Source: Candidatus Aminicenantota bacterium
GTDB taxonomy: Bacteria > Acidobacteriota > Aminicenantia > Aminicenantales > Aminicenantaceae
Length of the DNA: 64,000 nucleotides
Assembly: GCA_011772495.1 (NCBI GenBank)
Contig: WVZL01000007.1
Location: 39,464 to 103,463 of the forward strand
Direction: 5' to 3'
In this document: positions 58,502 to 64,000 of the stretch, piece after piece
Layout of the letters: each line of letters begins with the position of its first letter
How positions within the stretch are numbered: the stretch's first letter is position 1
Translations under genes and position numbers: made by a program
The notes under the pieces: model-generated
Seen by the model: the letters and a program-made list of their open reading frames with translations, nothing else
Told to the model about the DNA's origin: nothing
Database searches by the model: none

Positions 58502-58807
58502 TGTTCCTCCTTATAGATGCTATCATTTTGTCAACTCAAGTCAGAAAAATCAAATCCCATAAGGCTCAGACATTCAGCAATTTCGATAAGTTTTATAATT
58601 CATAAATGCCTTCAAAGCCTTGTCTCGGTTTTCATTTCAAGCTATTTCTAAAATTCTGCTTGAATTTTAAAGAAAATTTAGAGATATTAACTAGCTAAAG
58701 GAAACGGGTGCTTGGAGTCCAAGGTTCATTTCCAGCCGCCAGGCGTTAGGAATGAGTTGGTACAAAAAGATAATCTATAGTGTGTTTATCAAAGGGGAGT
58801 CATCTGT
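58502..58807. other. Intergenic region with no clear feature
   Basis: 306 bp between divergent genes. A TGTCAA on the minus strand at 58529-58534 is a -35-like hexamer but has no -10 at proper distance. No ORF or repeat was recognised. Confidence 0.4.
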
Positions 58808-59389
58808 TTGAATAGAAAAATTCCCGCTGCCATATTTAAATATCGCAGGTATTTCAGCATCTCAGCCCTCACGATTGGGATTGTTTTGAAGCATTATTCT
58901 AAGGGAACGACCTCTATGCAGCTAATCCTATTGGGTGCGATTATCGCGGGGGCAGGTATGGCTTTCAGGATGCATAGTGCGAGTTATCTTTTTGGACGGC
59001 ATATCGAAACTGAAATCGGAGCCAGTTTTCTTTGTTCTTCAGGGCCTTTTGCCTACATCAGGAATCCCCTTTATTTCGGCAATTTCATCATAGGCATAGG
59101 CATGGCGGTATCGCTGAATGAATGGTATGGATACGCATTATTTTTTAGCCAATACACTCTGGTGTATTCATTCTTGATCCCTTATGAGGAGAGGTTTTTA
59201 CAAGATAAGTTTGGATATTCTTATACAGATTATAGCACTCAGGTCAGAAGATTTCTCCCCAGAATGAGAGGTTATGAAGGTCGAACCAAGGTGACGCCTA
59301 AATACGGCCTGGGCGTTTTAAGCGAGAAGTATCATGTGATGATCTTGGTTTTAGCTTTTCTGATTTATCGTTTCCTATTCGTGAAGTAA
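58808..59389 (+). CDS. ICMT-like membrane methyltransferase, TTG start
   Basis: Integral-membrane SAM-dependent methyltransferase of 193 residues from the isoprenylcysteine carboxyl methyltransferase / PEMT family. The signature is GPFAYIRNPLYFGNFI (about 76-91) and the C-terminal EERFLQDKFGYSYTDYSTQV (125-145) that together bind SAM. Several hydrophobic helices are present. The start is TTG with GGGGAG about 8 bp upstream. Bacterial members methylate small lipids or unknown substrates. The MinD-like ATPase gene follows 115 bp later behind its own promoter. Confidence 0.85.
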   Translation: MNRKIPAAIFKYRRYFSISALTIGIVLKHYSKGTTSMQLILLGAIIAGAGMAFRMHSASYLFGRHIETEIGASFLCSSGPFAYIRNPLYFGNFIIGIGMAVSLNEWYGYALFFSQYTLVYSFLIPYEERFLQDKFGYSYTDYSTQVRRFLPRMRGYEGRTKVTPKYGLGVLSEKYHVMILVLAFLIYRFLFVK

Positions 59390-59443
59390 AAGAATATCCA
59401 GAGGTTCTCCAGGAAAATCCCCCTTTCTTTTCAAAGTTTCAGG

Positions 59444-59471
59444 TTGACGCCAGCCTCGACTTTAATATATT
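59444..59471 (+). promoter_or_regulatory. Promoter of the MinD-like operon
   Basis: TTGACG (59444-59449), 16-bp spacer, TATATT (59466-59471). A start near 59478 would give a leader of about 27 nt. Confidence 0.6.
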
Positions 59472-59504
59472 GTTTAAGAAAATACAGAAGAAGATTTTTA
59501 AAAG

Positions 59505-60440
59505 ATGTACAGCCCAAAAAAGGAAAGAGAAGGCGAAATTTGGGCCATCGGGGGAGGCAAAGGCGGGACCGGGAAGACTTTCATCACTAGCTGTATGGGC
59601 ACTTATTTAGCTCAAAAGGAAAATAACGTTGTCCTGATTGATGTTGATATTGGAGGAGCGAACCTCCACTCTTTTTTTGGAATCAACAGGCCTGGCAAAT
59701 CTCTGACCAATTTTTTCGAGAATGGCTCCCCTCTGCAAGAACTCATAGTCAGAACAGGTATAGATAATATGCAGTTGATAACTGGAGACGTCGATTCCCT
59801 TGCCTCTGACAGCATTAAGTTCTCTCAGAAGCTCAAGTTGTTCAGGCATATCATGAAATTGAATGCCCAGTATGTGCTCATTGATCTAGGGGGAGGAAGT
59901 CATAACAATACTCTCGATACTTTTCTCATGGCTGACAAGATGATCGCTGTACTGGTGCCCGAGATGATCGCTGTGGAGAATATGTACCATTTCATAAAAA
60001 ATGCCCTGTTTCGGAAAGTCAGGATGTCCTTGAGATCCTATGGATTTAGAGAAATTGTCGAACACGTCTGGGAAAGAAGGAAACAATATGGGGTGAAAAA
60101 CCTGAGGGAGCTGATCGAATGGCTGAGGCATAGTTTCTCGTATATCGGGGATATCCTGGACAGAGAGCTGGCTGACTTCAAAATCTACCTTATATTGAAC
60201 AAGGTGAGGGGTCCTGACGACATTTTAATCGGAGCCTCCATGAAAAGTGCCTTGCTGAAGTTCTTAGGGATAAACATCGACTTTGTCGGGTATATCGAAT
60301 ATGACGATTCGGTCTGGAGGTCGATCCGCAACCAACAACCGTTTATGCTGTATTATTCCTCCTCGCGCTGCACAGAAGAGATAGAGGATTTTACGGAGAA
60401 CTTGATCGTGGGAAGGGAGATAAGATTACTGAGGGCTTGA
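59505..60440 (+). CDS. MinD/ParA-type ATPase
   Basis: Deviant Walker A ATPase of 311 residues. KGGTGKT (19-25) contains the signature Lys and the P-loop, LIDVDIGGANLHSFFG is the Walker A' segment, and VLIDLGGG is Walker B. An inserted helical region (about 165-215, with VRMSLRSYGFREIVEHVW) separates the core from the C-terminal half. This resembles FleN/MinD-like proteins that position cellular structures. The J-like/HTH_25 gene begins after 2 bp, so they are co-translated. Its role may be polar or membrane placement, inferred from family. Confidence 0.88.
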   Translation: MYSPKKEREGEIWAIGGGKGGTGKTFITSCMGTYLAQKENNVVLIDVDIGGANLHSFFGINRPGKSLTNFFENGSPLQELIVRTGIDNMQLITGDVDSLASDSIKFSQKLKLFRHIMKLNAQYVLIDLGGGSHNNTLDTFLMADKMIAVLVPEMIAVENMYHFIKNALFRKVRMSLRSYGFREIVEHVWERRKQYGVKNLRELIEWLRHSFSYIGDILDRELADFKIYLILNKVRGPDDILIGASMKSALLKFLGINIDFVGYIEYDDSVWRSIRNQQPFMLYYSSSRCTEEIEDFTENLIVGREIRLLRA

Positions 60441-60442
60441 TC

Positions 60443-60997
60443 ATGCCAAGAGAAAATTACGAAAAATACTTTAAGATCCTGGAGATCAGTCCTGATGCTT
60501 CGTTGTTTGAGATAAAACATGCCTACCTCCGTCTGAAAAAGCTATATTCTACTGAATCTCCGGTCATTGCTCCGATCGCCGAAGAATTCCCGAAGAAGAG
60601 GCGTCGGGAAATTTTGAAAGAGATTGAAGAGGCCTACTCAAAAATCATAGCTCTGCTGGAGAATGAGCAAGAGTCGGTGTATGATGACAAACCTTCTGTT
60701 TCCAGCGAAATAGCTGAAAAAGGAAAAGAAGAGCGCATTTCTTTCAGCGGGCCAGTTTTGAGGCAAATAAGGGAAAGATTGGGAATCCAGCTGCACGAAG
60801 TCGCCCTGGACACCAAAATACGGGTCGAACATCTTGAGAATATCGAGGATGAAAGATATGAAGCTCTTCCACCTGAACCGTATCTTAAGGGTCATTTAAA
60901 GACTTTCGCGGGTTTTCTGTTGTTAAATCCTACCAAGGTCGCTTCAGATTATTTAAAAAAATACAGAGAATGGAGAGAGGAGCTCTCGAATGAATGA
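60443..60997 (+). CDS. J-domain-like plus HTH_25 (RodZ-type) protein
   Basis: Two-domain protein of 184 residues. Residues 5-75 look like a DnaJ J-domain (YFKILEISPDASLFEIKHAY, then a second helix and a closing EEAYSKII), but the diagnostic HPD is absent: LKKLYSTESP stands where it should be, followed by an insertion. A charged linker (76-100) leads to an HTH_25 domain (104-165) with RQIRERLGIQLHEVALDTKI and PPEPYLKGHLKTFA, as in RodZ and similar regulators. No membrane segment follows, unlike RodZ. It couples to the MinD-like gene upstream and overlaps the M24 peptidase start by 8 bp. Confidence 0.78.
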   Translation: MPRENYEKYFKILEISPDASLFEIKHAYLRLKKLYSTESPVIAPIAEEFPKKRRREILKEIEEAYSKIIALLENEQESVYDDKPSVSSEIAEKGKEERISFSGPVLRQIRERLGIQLHEVALDTKIRVEHLENIEDERYEALPPEPYLKGHLKTFAGFLLLNPTKVASDYLKKYREWREELSNE

Positions 60998-62336
60998 AAA
61001 AAGAATACTCAGGTATTCATTCATTTTATGTATATTCCTTTTGATTTTTCAGCCAGTCCTGTTTGCCCAGAGAACTGGATATTCAAAGGAAGAAATCGTC
61101 AGGCGCAGGAATGCTTTGATGGAACAGGTCAAGGAGGGAATGGTCATTCTTTTTGGAGAAGTTTCACCAAAACCTGCGGCTCATATCAGGCAGGATAATG
61201 ACTTCTATTATTTCACCGGAATTGAAGACATGAATGCCATCCTGGTGATGATCCCCAAGACAAGAGAGTCGTTCCTCTTCTTGCCCCGAATGTCGGCCAG
61301 AGAAGAAATGGTAGATGGACCGAATATGCTGAGAGATAAAGAGGCCAAAGAGAAGACAGGATTAAAAGAGATATATCCACTGAGTTATTTTGATGAGTTT
61401 ATAGCCAGGAATTCAAGAAGGGGTCAGGGAACCTTTCATCTTCGATTGTCGCCCAGAGATGTGGTGGATGGAGACCGTTGGGAAACTCCCTTGAGGATCG
61501 CCAGGAAAAACAGAATTCACTACAACGACCAGATTTCACTCGACAATTACCGGATTAAAAAACTCAAAGAGCGGTATCCCTCTTTCGAGTACAAGGACAT
61601 TGTTCCCCTTGTTGATTCTATGAGAGTCATTAAGTCTCCAGAAGAGATTGAAATCCTAAGACGGAACGGGAAGATCTCGGCTGAAGCCGTGAAGCAGGCC
61701 ATGCTGGCTACTAAGCCAGGCGTCTTCGAGTATCAATTGGAGGCTGCAGCCATACATGTCGTTCTCAAGAATGGAGCCAAAGGGCCAGCTTATTCTCCTA
61801 TCGTGGGCTCTGGTCCGAACACCTGTATCTGGCACTACAGCGAGAATTCGCGAAAGATAGAAGACGGCGATCTGGTGCTCATGGATTTTGGAGCGAATCT
61901 TGATTATCTCTGTATTGACATCACCCGCACTTGGCCAGCCTCGGGCAAATTCACTCCGGAACAGAGAGAAGTCTATGAGGCCGCCTTGGAAGTTCAAAAA
62001 GCCTGCATCGAGGCCTATCGTCCTGGAGTTACCGAGGAAGATGTTCAGAAGTATGTCGCAAAGGTCATGAAAGAGAAGGGAATAGACCCGAGGGGGTTGA
62101 AAGGCGGATTCGGGCATTATGTGGGCATGGCTGTCCATGATGTCGGGCCTCGAGGGATCCCCTTAAAAGAAGGAATGGTTTTGGTCATCGAGCCTGGCCT
62201 CTATTATCCGGAAAAGAATCTCGGGGTGAGGATCGAAGATACGGTTCTCATCACCAAGGATGGCTGTGAGGTCCTGAGCAGGGATGTTCCCAAAGAAATC
62301 AATGAGATTGAAAAGCTAATGGCCAAGAGGAAATAA
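60990..62336 (+). CDS. Exported M24B Xaa-Pro aminopeptidase-like protein
   Basis: Pita-bread-fold metallopeptidase of 448 residues. A signal peptide (about 1-27) suggests periplasmic action. N-terminal creatinase-like domain 30-175; the catalytic domain holds metal ligands Asp in MDFGANLD, Asp in CIDITRTW, His in GFGHYVGMAVHD, Glu in VIEPGLYYP and Glu in VRIEDTVLI. All five ligands are present, so it should be active. It overlaps the preceding gene by 8 bp and uses GAGAGGAG in that gene as ribosome site. Its link to the MinD/HTH pair is by transcription; functional linkage is unclear. Confidence 0.92.
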   Translation: MNEKRILRYSFILCIFLLIFQPVLFAQRTGYSKEEIVRRRNALMEQVKEGMVILFGEVSPKPAAHIRQDNDFYYFTGIEDMNAILVMIPKTRESFLFLPRMSAREEMVDGPNMLRDKEAKEKTGLKEIYPLSYFDEFIARNSRRGQGTFHLRLSPRDVVDGDRWETPLRIARKNRIHYNDQISLDNYRIKKLKERYPSFEYKDIVPLVDSMRVIKSPEEIEILRRNGKISAEAVKQAMLATKPGVFEYQLEAAAIHVVLKNGAKGPAYSPIVGSGPNTCIWHYSENSRKIEDGDLVLMDFGANLDYLCIDITRTWPASGKFTPEQREVYEAALEVQKACIEAYRPGVTEEDVQKYVAKVMKEKGIDPRGLKGGFGHYVGMAVHDVGPRGIPLKEGMVLVIEPGLYYPEKNLGVRIEDTVLITKDGCEVLSRDVPKEINEIEKLMAKRK

Positions 62337-62412
62337 ACGGGCTAAATCTTTTTTTGAATTTTCATTTTTATTTCTCTTATTCCTTAGATTTAGTGCCAAC
62401 CCCATTTGCCAT

Positions 62413-62441
62413 TTGACTATTTCATCTTAAATTGCTATTTT
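62413..62441 (+). promoter_or_regulatory. Promoter of the second kinase gene
   Basis: TTGACT (62413-62418), 17 bp ending TGC, TATTTT (62436-62441): the same boxes and spacing as at 8776. Confidence 0.62.
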
Positions 62442-62474
62442 TTTAAAATCGGAAAGAGAGGAACCCAGGCATTT

Positions 62475-64000
62475 ATGAAATGCTCCAAATGTCAGTTTGA
62501 CAATCCTCCAGAATCCCTGTACTGCAACAAGTGCGGCACTCAGATCAAGCGCCCAGAGAAAGCCATGCCTCCCACAGAAACTCTCTATACTCCCCTAAAA
62601 GAACTGACCAGAGGAACAACCTTCTCTAAAAGGTATGAGGTCATCGAGGAGCTGGGAAGAGGAGGGATGGCCAAGGTCTATAGAGTCATCGACAAGAAAA
62701 TAGAGGAGGAAGTAGCTTTAAAACTCATGAACCCTGAGATCGCTTCGGATGAAGAGACGGTTCATCGGTTCCGTAACGAACTGAAATTCGCCCGCAAGAT
62801 CGCCCACCGAAACGTCTGCAAAATGTATGACCTCAGTGAAGAGAAGGGGAACCTCTATATTACCATGGAGTATGTGCCGGGCGAAGACCTGAAAAGCTTG
62901 ATCAGAAGGATAGGGCAGTATACAGTGGGCAAGGCTGTCTCGGTAGGAAGACAGGTTTGTGAAGGGCTGACTGAAGCCCATCGTCTGGGAGTCATGCACC
63001 GCGACCTAAAGCCTCAGAATATCATGATCGATAGAGAGGGGAATGCCCGGATCATGGATTTTGGGATAGCTCGCTCCCTTAAAGCCCAAGGGATTACAGA
63101 TAAAGGAGTGATCATCGGAACACCAGAGTACATGTCTCCAGAGCAAGTGGAAGGAAAGGATGTTGACCATCGTTCTGATATCTATGCCTTGGGTGTTATT
63201 CTCTACGAGATGGTGACCGGAAGAGTGCCCTTTGAAGGACATACCCCTTTGAGCGTGGCCTTGAAGCAGAGGACAGAAGTGCCTCTAAACCCGAGAGAGC
63301 GCAATCCCCAAGTGCCCCTAGATTTGAGCCGAGTGATCCTGAAATGCCTGGAGAAGGATAAAAATAACAGGTACCAGAAGGCAGAAGAGCTCCTTTCTGA
63401 ATTGAGAAGAATTGAGGAGGGGATTCCCTCCACAGAGAAAATTTTCCCCGCGCGAAAGCTTAAAACAGAGAAAATCAAAAGAGCAGTAGGAAGAAAGGCA
63501 GTTCTCTTTGGTGGGGCTGCTGTTCTCCTGGTTTTAATTTTTGTGGCGAGTTTCTATTTGTTTATTGGTAGACAGGGAATGATCGATTCGATAGCTGTGC
63601 TGCCGCTCAAGAATCTCTCAGGTGCCCTTGAGCAGGAATATTTTGTGGATGGGATGACAGAAGAATTGATTTCCAATCTCACCCAAATAGGGGGGCTGGA
63701 GCGGGTGATCTCGAGCACTTCGGTCCTGAAGTATAAGAACACCCAGAAATCCTTGCCAGAGATTGGTCGGGAGTTAAACGTGGATGCAGTGGTGGAGGGA
63801 TCAGTCTTGACCTCTGGAAATCGGGTGCGAATCACGGCCAAGTTAATAGAGGCCAGGACAGACAGGACCCTCTGGTCAAAGAGCTACGAGAGACCCATGA
63901 GCGATATCTTGACTTTGCAGAGCGAACTGGCTCGAGCCATCACCAAAGAGATAAAAGTCGTGGTCAAGCCAGAAGAACAGGCTTTACTGGCAAGCGCCCG
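62475..64000 (+). CDS. Zinc-ribbon Ser/Thr kinase with TolB/FlgO-like tail, 3'-truncated
   Basis: Membrane-anchored kinase, 508 codons visible and open at the window end. A zinc ribbon (CSKC...YCNKC) starts the protein, then a short linker, then a kinase domain (about 55-315) with GRGGMA, catalytic HRDLKPQN (D177), DFG and GTPEYMSPEQ. A transmembrane helix follows near 342-365, then an exoplasmic domain starting SIAVLPLKNLSG, the TolB/FlgO-like N-terminal pattern seen in many acidobacterial kinases. It is a normal RD kinase, unlike the one at 8829. The two share zinc ribbon, catalytic loop surroundings and promoter. Confidence 0.9.
   Translation, partial: MKCSKCQFDNPPESLYCNKCGTQIKRPEKAMPPTETLYTPLKELTRGTTFSKRYEVIEELGRGGMAKVYRVIDKKIEEEVALKLMNPEIASDEETVHRFRNELKFARKIAHRNVCKMYDLSEEKGNLYITMEYVPGEDLKSLIRRIGQYTVGKAVSVGRQVCEGLTEAHRLGVMHRDLKPQNIMIDREGNARIMDFGIARSLKAQGITDKGVIIGTPEYMSPEQVEGKDVDHRSDIYALGVILYEMVTGRVPFEGHTPLSVALKQRTEVPLNPRERNPQVPLDLSRVILKCLEKDKNNRYQKAEELLSELRRIEEGIPSTEKIFPARKLKTEKIKRAVGRKAVLFGGAAVLLVLIFVASFYLFIGRQGMIDSIAVLPLKNLSGALEQEYFVDGMTEELISNLTQIGGLERVISSTSVLKYKNTQKSLPEIGRELNVDAVVEGSVLTSGNRVRITAKLIEARTDRTLWSKSYERPMSDILTLQSELARAITKEIKVVVKPEEQALLASA

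Noticed and set aside
58511-58534. Minus-strand TTGACA and TATAAG before the NTF2-like gene
   Set aside because: The 13-bp spacer is too short for a normal promoter.

Overview
The window is a dense bacterial chromosome segment with about 44 protein genes on both strands. I saw no rRNA, tRNA, CRISPR array or transposase. The gene set suggests an uncultured, protein- and sugar-degrading anaerobe or facultative heterotroph of the Acidobacteriota / Candidatus Aminicenantes type. The reasons are several secreted peptidases (S46, tricorn, S9, M1, M24B, gamma-glutamyltransferase), large glycoside hydrolases, Na+/solute symporters, an orphan MacB/FtsX permease, and zinc-ribbon Ser/Thr kinases, one with a TolB/FlgO-like tail. 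The placement is inference from gene content only.

Layout. 1-16 kb: truncated gamma-glutamyltransferase, a Yip1-like membrane protein, a GNAT acetyltransferase, S46 dipeptidyl-peptidase (minus), tricorn protease, a kinase-AAA-TPR giant, an MBL-fold protein and an S9 peptidase. 16-24.4 kb: Fe-S protein, aldo/keto reductase, SDR, then gcvPA-gcvPB-APC permease-amidohydrolase packed as an operon. 24.4-42 kb: carbohydrate region with two GH2 enzymes, a GH36-like enzyme, two Na+/solute symporters (one with a UroD-family protein, one with a TudS-related protein), and an inward-pointing stress-type operon (DUF2089 regulator, small membrane protein, SHOCT-like protein). 42-52 kb: TPR lipoprotein behind a sigma-54 promoter, msrPQ, a toroid-fold protein, an FtsX permease, DUF1579, and divergent lactate permease / cation efflux genes. 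52-64 kb: M1 peptidase, membrane protein, PLP decarboxylase, HEAT-repeat protein, NTF2-like lipoprotein, ICMT-like methyltransferase, a MinD-like ATPase with a J-like/HTH_25 partner and M24B peptidase, and a second zinc-ribbon kinase cut by the window end.

The most unusual structure is between the genes. Nine plus-strand promoters share one design: TTGACA or TTGACT, exactly 17 bp, and a TGN extended -10. Six of them sit just downstream of small repeats of three families whose ends begin GGGG (or near variants). Two nearly identical repeat-plus-promoter cassettes precede the two symporter operons. This looks like a genome-wide intergenic architecture in which palindromic repeats separate transcription units.
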